This document shows, piece after piece, positions 1-7,980 of a stretch of 12,092 nucleotides of DNA. Source of the DNA: Sphingomonadales bacterium (GTDB lineage Bacteria > Pseudomonadota > Alphaproteobacteria > Sphingomonadales > Sphingomonadaceae). Where the stretch lies: positions 1-12,092 of the forward strand of contig JAGPVK010000277.1 of assembly GCA_018067055.1 (NCBI GenBank). The letters run 5' to 3'. Position 1 is the first letter of the stretch; the number at the start of each line of letters is the position of its first letter. Under the pieces are notes generated by a model. That model did no database searches and was not told the origin of the DNA. It worked only from the letters and a program-made list of their open reading frames with translations. The position numbers and the translations under genes are program-made.

Positions 1-1
1 A

Positions 2-379
2 TATGATGCGGTCGCTTCGATCGCCAATTATTTCGTCAATTCGGGATGGCGGCGAGGCGAGCCCTGGGGCATCGCGGTCAACGTGCCATCTTCGCTCGAT
101 CGATCATCGATCGAAAGCAAGATCGTTCCAACCCGCTGCCCACGGGTTTTTGGTCGCCATAGTCAGTGGAAAACCATGGCGGAATGGCGCGCAATCGGCG
201 TTGTGCCAGCGACTGGCAACAGTCTCGGTGATAATAGCATGGCAACCTTGCTTGAACCTGACGGAGCCGGCCGCCGCGCCTATTTGTTGACCGGTAATTA
301 TCGCGTCATTCTGGATTATAATTGTTCGAACTTTTACGGACTAGCAGTAGGATTATTGGCGGATGAAATACGCAGTTAA
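2..379 (+). CDS. Lytic murein transglycosylase, MltB-like (3' end only)
   Basis: The reading frame is open from the left edge (first full codon at base 2) to a TAA at 377-379, giving the last 125 residues of a protein whose start lies outside the window. The fragment begins with YDAVASIANYF and GWRRGEPWG and ends with LTGNYRVILDYN and FYGLAVGLLADEI. This is the usual C-terminal pattern of the MltB/SLT_2 family (GH103) of lytic transglycosylases, which cleave the MurNAc-GlcNAc bond of peptidoglycan and form 1,6-anhydro ends. The catalytic glutamate lies further upstream and cannot be checked. The end overlaps rlpA, another glycan-strand cleaving enzyme, by 17 nt, so the two are probably co-translated. 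Family assignment is firm from the C-terminal motifs; substrate and cellular location are inferred from the family. Confidence 0.88.
   Translation, partial: YDAVASIANYFVNSGWRRGEPWGIAVNVPSSLDRSSIESKIVPTRCPRVFGRHSQWKTMAEWRAIGVVPATGNSLGDNSMATLLEPDGAGRRAYLLTGNYRVILDYNCSNFYGLAVGLLADEIRS
96..114. repeat. Near-perfect inverted repeat inside the transglycosylase gene
   Basis: Nine bases, TCGATCGAT, are followed by a single C and then by their exact reverse complement, ATCGATCGA. The repeat lies inside coding sequence (residues around LDRSSIES), and the one-base centre cannot form a normal hairpin loop without opening the inner pairs. It is most likely chance enrichment of GATC/CGATCG words. No function is claimed. 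Confidence 0.4.
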
Positions 380-1382
380 ATTTGCAATCTTGTCGACGGC
401 GACGCTGGCATTGGCCGGTTGCAGCGGGTCGCGCGACTTTGGTCAATTCCCCGATTCAGTGCCACCGCCAAGCGGGGTTGGCAAGCCAGCAGGATCGACT
501 GCGGTTTCCGACTATCCGCAAAAGATTGGCGATCCCTACAAGGTGGGCAACATGACATATACACCCGAGGATGTGCCCAGCTATGATGAAGTGGGCTATG
601 CCAGCTGGTATGGTGAAGAGCTGTCCGGCAATCAGACTGCCAATGGCGAAATATATAATCCGCAGGGAATTTCGGCCGCCCACAAGACATTGCCGCTTCC
701 GTCCTATGTCGAGGTGACCGCTCTGGATACCGGGCGCACGATATTGGTGCGAGTCAATGATCGCGGACCATTTGCCAACGATCGACTGATCGACCTGTCC
801 CACGGCGCGGCAAAGCAGCTGGGTATCGACCAAAATGGCGTTTCCGGCGTTCGCGTTCGTAAAGTCAATCCCAATGAGCAGGAGCGAGCGGTGCTTCGTA
901 TGGGGGCGCCCGCCACCGAGCGGATTGTGACCCCGGATTCGCTGCTTTCGATCTTGCGGAAGAATCTCGCCAAGCTGCCAAAACCGACTGCGCCTATCCG
1001 GCAAACGGCCGCGCCATCCTATTCTCCCCCTGCAGTTGGTTCAGGCAATCGTCCCGCGCCTTCCAAGGCCGCTGGAACTCGCGATGGCCGGTTTATAGTG
1101 GAAGGCCCAGGACGGCCGGTTGCGGCGGAAAACAGCATCGGAGACAATTATGTCGGCGGTCTGGCAGGATCCTATGCGGTGCAAATCGCGGCATTTAGCG
1201 ATAAATCAAGGGCTGACATATTGGCCAAAAAAATCGGAGCCCGAGTGATACCGGATGGCACGCGAACGATTTGGCGTGTGCGCTACGGTCCTTATGCGAC
1301 TGAAAGAGAAGCGCAAGCAGGACTGGCACAGGCGCAGCAGCGCGGCTATAGCGGAGCACGCATTTTACAAGCGGACAAATAG
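363..1382 (+). CDS. rlpA: RlpA septal ring lytic transglycosylase, lipoprotein with SPOR domain
   Basis: This 339-residue protein has the RlpA plan. A lipoprotein signal peptide ends in a lipobox (LALAGC, lipidated Cys20). A double-psi beta-barrel domain follows at about 78-167, with GYASWYG at 78-84, AAHKTLP at 105-111 and VNDRGPF at 131-137; His107 and Asp133 fall at the conserved active-site positions of the family. A Pro/Ala-rich linker (about 203-235) leads to a C-terminal SPOR domain (about 269-336, starting GSYAVQIAAF). RlpA proteins such as that of Pseudomonas aeruginosa cleave peptide-free glycan strands; SPOR domains bind such strands at the division septum, so an outer-membrane protein facing the periplasm at the septum is expected. 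The ATG at 363 is preceded by AGGA at 349-352, 10 nt away, and lies inside the end of the upstream transglycosylase gene. The dac gene follows after 39 nt. Identification is secure; catalytic activity is inferred. Confidence 0.95.
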   Translation: MKYAVKFAILSTATLALAGCSGSRDFGQFPDSVPPPSGVGKPAGSTAVSDYPQKIGDPYKVGNMTYTPEDVPSYDEVGYASWYGEELSGNQTANGEIYNPQGISAAHKTLPLPSYVEVTALDTGRTILVRVNDRGPFANDRLIDLSHGAAKQLGIDQNGVSGVRVRKVNPNEQERAVLRMGAPATERIVTPDSLLSILRKNLAKLPKPTAPIRQTAAPSYSPPAVGSGNRPAPSKAAGTRDGRFIVEGPGRPVAAENSIGDNYVGGLAGSYAVQIAAFSDKSRADILAKKIGARVIPDGTRTIWRVRYGPYATEREAQAGLAQAQQRGYSGARILQADK

Positions 1383-1421
1383 CTTTGAGTCGCTAAATAT
1401 TGATCGGGAATCTTGGCCTAA

Positions 1422-2564
1422 ATGAAAAAATATCTGCTGGCATCACTGCCATTCATCGCTTTGTCGTCCATGGTTGTCGCGGCACCGAGTTTTGAAACCG
1501 ATGCTCCGATCGCTTATATGACGGACCTTTCATCGGGAGCGGTGCTGTTCGAGAAAAATGCGGACAAGCAAATTCCACCGGCATCGATGGCGAAAATGAT
1601 GACCGTCTATGTTGCGTTTGACCTGATCCAAAAAGGCAAGCTCAAGCTGGATGACAAGTTTCGCGTCAACGAAGAAACCTGGAAAAAGTGGAATAATCAG
1701 GGATCAACGATGTTTCTCGGCGTCGGCGATCAGGTCAGTGTTCGCGAATTGCTGCATGGCATCGTGACCCTGTCCGGCAATGACGCCTGTGTCGTGCTGG
1801 CCGAAGGTATCGCTGGCACCGAGCCGGCTTTTGTCGGCCTGATGAACAAGCGAGCGAAAGAACTGGGCATGTCCAGGAGCCGCTTTGGCAACAGCAACGG
1901 CTGGCCGGATGAAGGCGTGACCATGGTGACGGCAAGAGACTTGGCAAAACTGGGGTCGGCAACGGTCAATAATTTCCCGAAATTATATGATGCTTTCTAT
2001 GGTCAGGACGCATTCGAGTGGAATGGCATAACCCAATCCAATCGCAATCCCCTGATGGGCAAAGTGGCTGGTGCGGACGGGTTGAAGACCGGTCATACCG
2101 AAGAGGCCGGCTATGGCTTTACCGGTTCGGCTGAACAGAAGGGGCGGCGGCTGGTGTCGGTGCTCGCCGGGCTTGACAGCTATGGCGGTCGCATCGAGGA
2201 ATCGGTAAAATTCATGAATTGGGGGTTCAATGCTTGGGAACCCAAGAAGCTGTTTGATAAAGGCACCAAGGTTCAGAATGCGGAAGTCCAGCTGGGCGAC
2301 AGTTCCACGGTATCGCTAGTGGCAGCCAGGGATCTCTTTGCGACGATCCCGAAAGCTTCTGATGGTAAGATATCGATGAAAGTGACCTATAATGGTCCGA
2401 TCAAGGCGCCGATAGTCAAGGGGCAGTCGATCGCGACACTGGTCGTCACCACGGCGGATGCCGGTCAGCAGTCTGTACCTCTGGTCGCTGGTGAAGATGT
2501 CGGTGAAGCCGGTTTCTTCGATCGCGTCTGGGCCGGATTGAAGTCTCTGCTTGGACTGGCGTGA
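1422..2564 (+). CDS. dacC: D-alanyl-D-alanine carboxypeptidase (PBP5/6 type, peptidase S11)
   Basis: This low-molecular-weight penicillin-binding protein of 380 residues removes the terminal D-Ala from peptidoglycan pentapeptides and so limits cross-linking. All three serine-enzyme motifs are present: SMAK at 55-58 (nucleophile Ser55), SGN at 118-120 and KTG at 222-224. The N-terminus is a Sec signal peptide, cleaved probably near residue 20 (VVAAPSF). A beta-rich PBP5 C-terminal domain covers about 276-360. The last 15 residues (FFDRVWAGLKSLLGLA region) form an amphipathic helix of the kind that anchors PBP5 to the outer face of the inner membrane. The start ATG has only a weak GGGAA at 1406-1410. 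Its stop overlaps the tmk start (GTGA). The gene fits the upstream wall-remodelling genes. The paralogue letter C is by similarity of layout only; dacA would be equally defensible. Confidence 0.93.
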   Translation: MKKYLLASLPFIALSSMVVAAPSFETDAPIAYMTDLSSGAVLFEKNADKQIPPASMAKMMTVYVAFDLIQKGKLKLDDKFRVNEETWKKWNNQGSTMFLGVGDQVSVRELLHGIVTLSGNDACVVLAEGIAGTEPAFVGLMNKRAKELGMSRSRFGNSNGWPDEGVTMVTARDLAKLGSATVNNFPKLYDAFYGQDAFEWNGITQSNRNPLMGKVAGADGLKTGHTEEAGYGFTGSAEQKGRRLVSVLAGLDSYGGRIEESVKFMNWGFNAWEPKKLFDKGTKVQNAEVQLGDSSTVSLVAARDLFATIPKASDGKISMKVTYNGPIKAPIVKGQSIATLVVTTADAGQQSVPLVAGEDVGEAGFFDRVWAGLKSLLGLA

Positions 2565-3190
2565 CCGACGGCCGCTTCATCAGCCTTGAGGGCGGCGAAG
2601 GGACAGGAAAGTCGACCCAGGCGAGGGCACTCGCGAAGGCTCTCGAGAAACATGGCCTGGTCGTCAGGCTGACGAGGGAACCAGGCGGCACCCCGGGGGC
2701 GGAAATAATCCGCGAACTGTTGCTTACCGGCGGTCAGGACAAATGGGATATGCGCACCGAAGCCCTGCTCTTCGCTGCGGCCCGTGCCGAACATTGCGGC
2801 AAATTGATCCGACCGGCGCTAGCGCGGGGGGAGTGGGTGATCTGTGATCGATTCATTGACAGCAGCCGAGCCTATCAAAGCGTGGACGGTGAACTGGGCG
2901 ATTCTGAGATACTGGCATTGCACCAGGTCGGCAGCAAGGGTCTGATGCCGGACCGAACCTTCATACTTGATCTGCCGGAAGCGGTTGCGTCAAGGCGAGC
3001 GGCGGCTCGGGATCGTGGCGACAGCGACCGTATTGGCGGCAGGGAAAGCGACTATCATCAGGCGGTAATGGCAAAATTCCGTCAATTTGCTGCCGATGAA
3101 CCAGAACGTATCCATCTCGTCGATGCCTCGCAAAGCGTTGAAGCCATCACCGATTTGCTGCTGCAAAATCTCGAAGCCATGATGTCATGA
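2561..3190 (+). CDS. tmk: Thymidylate kinase (dTMP kinase)
   Basis: The 209-residue cytoplasmic enzyme phosphorylates dTMP to dTDP with ATP, a step needed for dTTP supply. The P-loop is GGEGTGKST at 11-19. The dTMP-binding motif TREPGGTPGAE lies at 38-48, the DRF motif at 96-98 (in CDRFIDSS) and the lid region with several arginines at about 145-157 (RRAAARDRGDSDR). Length is normal for bacterial Tmk. The GTG start overlaps the TGA of the upstream carboxypeptidase gene (GTGA), and the next gene starts within the tmk stop (ATGA), so translation of the three genes is probably coupled. The tmk-holB pair is common in bacteria. No anomaly is seen. Confidence 0.96.
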   Translation: MTDGRFISLEGGEGTGKSTQARALAKALEKHGLVVRLTREPGGTPGAEIIRELLLTGGQDKWDMRTEALLFAAARAEHCGKLIRPALARGEWVICDRFIDSSRAYQSVDGELGDSEILALHQVGSKGLMPDRTFILDLPEAVASRRAAARDRGDSDRIGGRESDYHQAVMAKFRQFAADEPERIHLVDASQSVEAITDLLLQNLEAMMS

Positions 3191-4203
3191 CGTCATATTT
3201 GGGCCATGATAAACCACGGCAAATATTCCGTCAGTCGCTTGCCAGAGACAAGCTGCACCATGCCTGGATTCTGGCGGGTGACAAAGGATTGGGGAAGGCT
3301 GGCTTTGCTCAGCAGGCCGCGCATTTTTTGCTCAATTCACGCAACCAGCCGACCAGCTTCAGCGATAGTCAGGACGATGAAGCCGGCCACCTTCTCGCCG
3401 CAGGATCGCACCCGGATTTCCGGTTGCTGCGCCGCGGCCCCAAGGGCGACAAGGAGGAGAAGAAGGCACGGGACAATGGCCTCGATTCGCTGGATGAGCA
3501 TGATCTGGCCCGCAATATAAAGGTCGACCAGATACGGGCTCTCCAACCGCTTTTTCAAAACCAGGCTTCGATTTCCGAATATCGGGTCGTAGTGGTCGAT
3601 GCCGCCGATGATCTGGAAAGTTCCGGTGCCAATGCCCTGTTGAAGAACCTTGAAGAACCCCCAAAAAATACGATTTTCTTCTTGATCAGCCATATGCCTG
3701 ACCGATTGTTGCCAACCATCCGTTCGCGATGCCAGATGTTGCGCTTCGACCCGCTGAGCGACGATGACATGCGTGTCGTGCTGAAGAATGCTGCACCAAA
3801 TCTGAACCAAGCCGATCTCGAGGCGCTTGTTCTGGCGGGAGAAGGTTCGCCCGGTCGCGCGCTGAAATATGTCGAAGTTGGTCTGGCGGAACTGGAGGGA
3901 ATCGCGCGCGAGATCATCACGTCCGGTGACCGGGACAACCGCTTGAAAAGCGAACTGGCGCGCAAGCTGTCCCTGAAAGCGGCTACCCCGCGATATCGGG
4001 CCTTTCTGGAACGGGCTCCGAGCATGATGGCAGAGCAGATCAAGGGTGCCGAGCGATCCTGTTCAATGCAAGCCATTGAAAAATGGCGTGAAGCCAGTGA
4101 TTTGGCGGCAGCAGCGCTGCCAAAAGCACTGGACAGTCAGGCGGTTATATTCCGGCTGGGAAGCCTGATGGGCGATCTTGGCCGGGTCAGCGAGACAAAT
4201 TAG
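3187..4203 (+). CDS. holB: DNA polymerase III subunit delta' (clamp loader)
   Basis: The 338-residue product is an AAA+ clamp-loader subunit that helps load the beta sliding clamp onto primed DNA. Typical features are HHAWILAG followed by a P-loop-like GDKGLGK (31-37), GSHPDF at 73-78, a Walker-B-like strand VVVVDAADDL at 134-143, NALLKNLEEPP at 149-159 and the SRC motif at 180-182 that supplies the arginine finger to a neighbouring subunit. Unlike Escherichia coli delta', the four-cysteine zinc module before GSHPDF is absent: residues 48-72 hold no cysteine. Instead there is a charged insertion (about 83-106, rich in Lys, Asp and Glu), a type I associate with alphaproteobacterial delta'. Retention of Gly-Lys in the P-loop also differs from E. 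coli. The start overlaps the tmk stop by 4 nt; metG follows after a short gap. The C-terminal oligomerisation domain is less conserved but of normal length. Confidence 0.92.
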   Translation: MTSYLGHDKPRQIFRQSLARDKLHHAWILAGDKGLGKAGFAQQAAHFLLNSRNQPTSFSDSQDDEAGHLLAAGSHPDFRLLRRGPKGDKEEKKARDNGLDSLDEHDLARNIKVDQIRALQPLFQNQASISEYRVVVVDAADDLESSGANALLKNLEEPPKNTIFFLISHMPDRLLPTIRSRCQMLRFDPLSDDDMRVVLKNAAPNLNQADLEALVLAGEGSPGRALKYVEVGLAELEGIAREIITSGDRDNRLKSELARKLSLKAATPRYRAFLERAPSMMAEQIKGAERSCSMQAIEKWREASDLAAAALPKALDSQAVIFRLGSLMGDLGRVSETN

Positions 4204-4251
4204 AGATTTTCGCTGTTTACAAGCCGCGCCAATCCATCAAGAGAGATGGCC

Positions 4252-5805
4252 ATGTCAGAACCTTTTTATATTACCACCGCGATCAGCTATCCCAATGGTC
4301 GTCCCCACATTGGCCATGCCTATGAGGCGATTGCCGCTGATGCTATCGCAAGATTTTATCGCCTGAATGGCCGCGACGTGCGGCTGATCACCGGAACCGA
4401 CGAGCATGGGCTGAAAATGGTCCAGACCGCGCGTGACGCTGGTGTTGATACAATCAAACTTGCTGATGAAATGTCTTCATATTTCATAGAGATGTGCAAC
4501 AAGCTTAATATAAATCATGATGGCTTCAGGCGCACCAGCGAGCCCGCGCATCATGAAGCCAGCAAGGCTTTGTGGAAAGCAATGGAGGCCAATGGCGATT
4601 TGTATCTCGATCGCTATGAAGGCTGGTATTCGGTACGCGACGAGGCCTTTTATGCAGAAGACGAGCTGGAAACAGGCGAGGGGGGCGAGAAACTCTCGCC
4701 ACAAGGCACGCCGGTGCAGTGGACCGCAGAAGAGACATGGTTTTTCAAACTGTCCGAATATCAGGACAAATTGCTGACGCTGTACAAGGAGCATCCGGAA
4801 TTCATCCAGCCAGAAAGCCGCCGCAACGAAGTCATGCGCTTTGTCGAAGGCGGACTAAGGGATCTCAGCGTATCCCGCACCAGTTTTGACTGGGGGGTTC
4901 CGGTGCCGGGATCGCCGGGCCATGTCATGTATGTCTGGGTCGACGCGCTGACAACCTATATGACCGGCGTTGGTTATCCGGATACAAAAGGCCTGTTCGC
5001 CAAATATTGGCCCGCAGACCTGCACCTGATCGGCAAGGATATCGTTCGGTTTCACGCCGTTTACTGGCCTGCCTTTTTGATGAGTGCCGGCCTGCCGGTA
5101 CCAAAACAGGTTTTTGGCCATGGTTTCCTACTGAACCGCGGTGAAAAAATGTCGAAATCTGTCGGCAATGTGGTCGATCCCATGGAATTGGCGGAGCGTT
5201 TTGGTGTTGATCAGTTGCGCTATTTCCTGCTTGCCGACGTGGTATTTGGCAAGGATGGCACTTATTCGGCGGAAGCCATCGTGACCAAGACCAATGCCGA
5301 TCTCGCCAATAATTTCGGCAATCTGGCGCAACGCAGCCTGTCGATGATTGCCAAGAATTGTGAAGGCAAGGTTCCCGAACCGGGCATCGCGACCGAAGCC
5401 GAACAGCAGTTGCTCGGCCAGTTGGACAGATGTTTTGCGGATGTGAAAGAAGCAATGACGGGCGGCTTGTTCAAGATTGATCAGGCACTCGACACGATTC
5501 GCGAGCAGCTTAGTGCAACCAACACATATTTCGCCGACCAGGCACCCTGGGCGTTGCGCAAAACCGATCCTGCCAGAGCGGACAGCGTGTTGTTCCATAC
5601 GGCGGAAGCACTACGGCAACTGGCGATCATGCTGCGCTGGGCGATGCCGGACAGCTGTGACAAGATGCTGGACTTGCTCTCCCAACCCGAAGATGCCCGC
5701 GATTTTGAACATTTGAACAGCACGATTGAACCCGGGCTTCAATTGCCACAGCCTAGCGGGATTTTCCCGCGCCTCGAGCCGCTGAAGGATGGAGCAGAGG
5801 CCTGA
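4252..5805 (+). CDS. metG: Methionyl-tRNA synthetase
   Basis: This class I aminoacyl-tRNA synthetase (517 residues from the chosen start) attaches methionine to initiator and elongator tRNA-Met. The Rossmann-fold signature HIGH is at 19-22 and KMSKS at 299-303; TGTDEHG (48-54), WVDALTTY (229-236) and GKDIVRFH (261-268) are further family motifs. The C-terminal part (about 330-500) is the helical anticodon-binding domain. The protein is of the short type without the C-terminal EMAP/Arc1p-like tRNA-binding domain. The connective peptide has no cysteines around residues 135-155, so no zinc knuckle is expected. ATG at 4246 is an alternative start, but AAGAGAG at 4239-4245 abuts it with no spacer, while it lies an ideal 6 nt before the ATG at 4252, and the resulting MSEPFYITT is the natural N-terminus. 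tatD begins one base after the stop. Confidence 0.96.
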   Translation: MSEPFYITTAISYPNGRPHIGHAYEAIAADAIARFYRLNGRDVRLITGTDEHGLKMVQTARDAGVDTIKLADEMSSYFIEMCNKLNINHDGFRRTSEPAHHEASKALWKAMEANGDLYLDRYEGWYSVRDEAFYAEDELETGEGGEKLSPQGTPVQWTAEETWFFKLSEYQDKLLTLYKEHPEFIQPESRRNEVMRFVEGGLRDLSVSRTSFDWGVPVPGSPGHVMYVWVDALTTYMTGVGYPDTKGLFAKYWPADLHLIGKDIVRFHAVYWPAFLMSAGLPVPKQVFGHGFLLNRGEKMSKSVGNVVDPMELAERFGVDQLRYFLLADVVFGKDGTYSAEAIVTKTNADLANNFGNLAQRSLSMIAKNCEGKVPEPGIATEAEQQLLGQLDRCFADVKEAMTGGLFKIDQALDTIREQLSATNTYFADQAPWALRKTDPARADSVLFHTAEALRQLAIMLRWAMPDSCDKMLDLLSQPEDARDFEHLNSTIEPGLQLPQPSGIFPRLEPLKDGAEA

Positions 5806-5806
5806 T

Positions 5807-6583
5807 ATGCTGATCGATAGTCACTGCCATCTGAACTACAAGGGCCTGAGCGAAGAGCAGGGCGCTGTGCTCGAGCGCGCCCGGCAAAGCGGTGTCACCG
5901 CGATGCTCAATATTTCCACTCGGGAAAGCGAATGGCGCGATATTGTCGCAACGGCCGAACGGGAAAATGACGTCTGGGCCAGCATCGGTATCCACCCGCA
6001 TGAAGCGGACGCTCATCCCGATGTGGATCTTGCGAAACTGGTGGAAGAGGCGGCTCATCCGCGAGTGATCGCGATCGGCGAAACCGGGTTGGATTATTAT
6101 TATGATCACAGTGATCGGGACCGCCAGAGGCAGAGCTTTCGCACCCATATTCATGCGGCGCGCGAAACCGGACTGCCGATCATTGTCCACACCCGCGATG
6201 CCGAGGATGATACGGCCGAAATCATGGCCGAGGAAATGGAGCAGGGCGCCTATACCGGGGTTATCCATTGCTTCACCGCCAGCGAGGATTTTGCGCAGAA
6301 GGCCTTGGCGTTGGGCCTTTACATTTCGATCTCCGGTATCGTGACGTTCAAAAATGCCAAAGACTTGCAGGAAACTGCGGCAAAATTGCCGTCGGATCGG
6401 CTTCTGGTAGAAACCGATGCGCCCTTTCTGGCACCGGTTCCGCATCGCGGAAAAACCGGAGAGCCTGCCTTTGTTGCCGATACCGCCCGCTATCTCGCCG
6501 GATTGCGGGGCGAGGAATATGACCAGCTTTGTGAAAAAACCAGTCGCAATTTCTATCAGCTCTTCTCCAAGGCGCGGCCCTGA
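5807..6583 (+). CDS. tatD: TatD family metal-dependent deoxyribonuclease
   Basis: The 258-residue protein is a TIM-barrel amidohydrolase-like enzyme of the TatD family, cytoplasmic 3'-5' DNases/RNases linked to DNA repair and nucleic-acid turnover. Metal ligands are visible in order: His6 and His8 in DSHCHL, Glu92 in GETGLDYYY, His128 in VHTRDA, His154 in HCFTAS and Asp204 in ETDAPFLAP. The ATG at 5807 is preferred because AGAGG at 5796-5800 gives a good 6-nt spacing and the protein then begins MLIDSHCHLN, as is usual. An in-frame ATG at 5789, inside metG, would add six residues. The gene follows the metG stop by one base, and the next gene starts three bases after its own stop, so it is almost certainly part of the same transcript. 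metG-tatD-MBL hydrolase is a recurrent order in proteobacteria. The exact cellular substrate cannot be read from the sequence. Confidence 0.94.
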   Translation: MLIDSHCHLNYKGLSEEQGAVLERARQSGVTAMLNISTRESEWRDIVATAERENDVWASIGIHPHEADAHPDVDLAKLVEEAAHPRVIAIGETGLDYYYDHSDRDRQRQSFRTHIHAARETGLPIIVHTRDAEDDTAEIMAEEMEQGAYTGVIHCFTASEDFAQKALALGLYISISGIVTFKNAKDLQETAAKLPSDRLLVETDAPFLAPVPHRGKTGEPAFVADTARYLAGLRGEEYDQLCEKTSRNFYQLFSKARP

Positions 6584-6585
6584 AT

Positions 6586-7356
6586 GTGGCTTTGAAGCTG
6601 ACAATCCTGGGATGCGGGACTTCGGCGGGCGTGCCGCGGATCGGCAATGACTGGGGCGATTGCGACCCGAATGAACCAAGAAATCGAAGAAGCCGGGTCT
6701 CGATCCTCGTGGAAAGCCCGACCACACGGATATTGGTCGACACGTCGCCCGATTTGCGGAACCAGTTTCTCGACAATGATATTCACACGATCGACGCGGT
6801 GATCTGGACGCATGATCATGCCGATCATTGCCACGGCATTGATGATCTGCGGTCGGTTTTCCAGCATAAGCGTCAGCCAATAGCCGGCTATGCCCGACCC
6901 TTTGCGCTTGGCAGCCTGAAACAACGGTTTTCCTACGTTTTTAGCGGCCACAAATATTATCCGACGATCTGCGAGGGTTTCGCGTTGGAAGGTGATATCG
7001 AAATTGGCGATATTCTGGTCCGTCATGTCGATCAGCCCCATGGCGGCATCACATCGGCAGGATTGCGCTTCGAGCGTCTCGGCAAATCCCTCGTTTACGC
7101 GACCGATTTTGGTGTCGTAACGGCAGAAATGCGGGCGCTATATAGCAATTGCGACCTGTTCGTGGTCGATGCGTTGCGCGACGAACCACATCCGACCCAC
7201 GCGCATCTGGATATGACGCTGGCGCTGATCGCCGAGGTGAAGCCGCAATTGAGTCTGTTGACGCATATGGACAAGTCGATGGACTATCACCATCTTGTCA
7301 GCATATTACCGGATGACATCCGGCCCGCCCATGATGGATATGTGAAAGAAATCTGA
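6586..7356 (+). CDS. MBL-fold metallohydrolase, PhnP-like (COG1235)
   Basis: This 256-residue protein has the metallo-beta-lactamase fold of the PhnP type. The start LTILGCGTSAGVP (5-17) is typical. The two-metal site is predicted from THDHADH at 75-81 (His76, His78, Asp80, His81), His152, Asp174 in ATDFGVV and His227 in LTHMDK. The segment around 195-208 (DALRDEPHPTHAHL) is also characteristic of PhnP relatives. Cys10 and Cys26 lie in the N-terminal region where some members bind a further zinc. PhnP of E. coli is a cyclic phosphate phosphodiesterase in phosphonate use, but no phn genes are nearby here, so the real substrate, perhaps a cyclic or terminal phosphodiester of a nucleotide or RNA, is unknown. 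Translation starts at GTG 6586, three bases after the tatD stop. The tight link to tatD suggests a role in nucleic-acid or nucleotide breakdown; this is inference. Confidence 0.88.
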   Translation: MALKLTILGCGTSAGVPRIGNDWGDCDPNEPRNRRSRVSILVESPTTRILVDTSPDLRNQFLDNDIHTIDAVIWTHDHADHCHGIDDLRSVFQHKRQPIAGYARPFALGSLKQRFSYVFSGHKYYPTICEGFALEGDIEIGDILVRHVDQPHGGITSAGLRFERLGKSLVYATDFGVVTAEMRALYSNCDLFVVDALRDEPHPTHAHLDMTLALIAEVKPQLSLLTHMDKSMDYHHLVSILPDDIRPAHDGYVKEI

Positions 7357-7359
7357 CCG

Positions 7360-7980
7360 TTGACCGAAGACCAAAATATCAATCTCGTTTTTGCGATCGG
7401 TGCATTGGTGCTGGTTGCCAGCGCCTTGTTTTCTCGGCGCATCGGTTTTGGCGAGCTTGTCCGGAACATATTGGCCTGGGGAGCAATATTCGCGCTCTTC
7501 ATCGTCGGATTTTCCTACCAGCGCGAAATATTGGCTGTCTGGGGCCGGGTTTCCGGCGAAATGACCGGTGCGAACGAGCAGATGGTCGTTGGCGATACTT
7601 TGCGGATCAGGCAGTCCGCAGACGGCCATTTCTGGGTCGAGGCAAAGGTTAACACGCTGCCGGTTCGGTTCCTGATTGATAGCGGTGCGACCACCACCGC
7701 GATGACATTACGAACCGCCGAGCAGGCCGGCATCAATATAAGTGAAAGCCCGTTTCCGGTTGTTCTGGTCACCGCCAACGGATCGGTGGAAGCGCAACGC
7801 GGAACGATACAGTCACTGCAAGTCGGGCCGATGGTCGCGAAGGATCTGCCGGTTGTAGTGGCAGAGGAATTTGGCGATTCCAATGTGATCGGGATGAACT
7901 TCTTGTCAAAGTTGGGAAGTTGGCGCGTAGAGGGGCCGGAAATGGTGCTGGAACCGCCGGCCAGGGTGCCCGTGGAATGA
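7360..7980 (+). CDS. Membrane-anchored retropepsin-like aspartic protease (TIGR02281-like)
   Basis: The 206-residue product has two hydrophobic segments, about 6-24 and 38-52, followed by a soluble domain (about 85-200) with the retropepsin-like signature FLIDSGATTTAM, catalytic Asp107 in DSGAT. Other fold elements are VLVTANG (135-141), a strand at 148-168 and IGMNFLSKLGSW (177-188). There is only one DSG motif, so the active enzyme should be a homodimer, as in retroviral proteases. It matches my memory of the family 'clan AA aspartic protease TIGR02281', common in alphaproteobacteria; substrates are not known to me. With two membrane spans flanking a short basic loop (SRR at 25-27), both termini would be on the same side; which side is uncertain. 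The start is a TTG three bases after the preceding stop, with no strong Shine-Dalgarno, so expression may depend on coupling. mazG follows after an AT-rich spacer. Confidence 0.82.
   Translation: MTEDQNINLVFAIGALVLVASALFSRRIGFGELVRNILAWGAIFALFIVGFSYQREILAVWGRVSGEMTGANEQMVVGDTLRIRQSADGHFWVEAKVNTLPVRFLIDSGATTTAMTLRTAEQAGINISESPFPVVLVTANGSVEAQRGTIQSLQVGPMVAKDLPVVVAEEFGDSNVIGMNFLSKLGSWRVEGPEMVLEPPARVPVE

Noticed and set aside
3..290. Open frame of 95 codons overlapping the transglycosylase end
   Set aside because: It is in another frame than the well-conserved MltB-like C-terminus and its translation has no recognisable features.
287..322. TTGACC (287-292) and TATAAT (317-322) upstream of rlpA as a promoter
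   Set aside because: The spacer is 24 bases, too long for a sigma70-type promoter, and both words lie inside the coding end of the transglycosylase.
5753..6880. Long 375-codon open frame on the minus strand opposite tatD and the MBL hydrolase
   Set aside because: It is antisense to two genes with complete catalytic motifs; its translation is low in complexity in the way of shadow frames and shows no domain.
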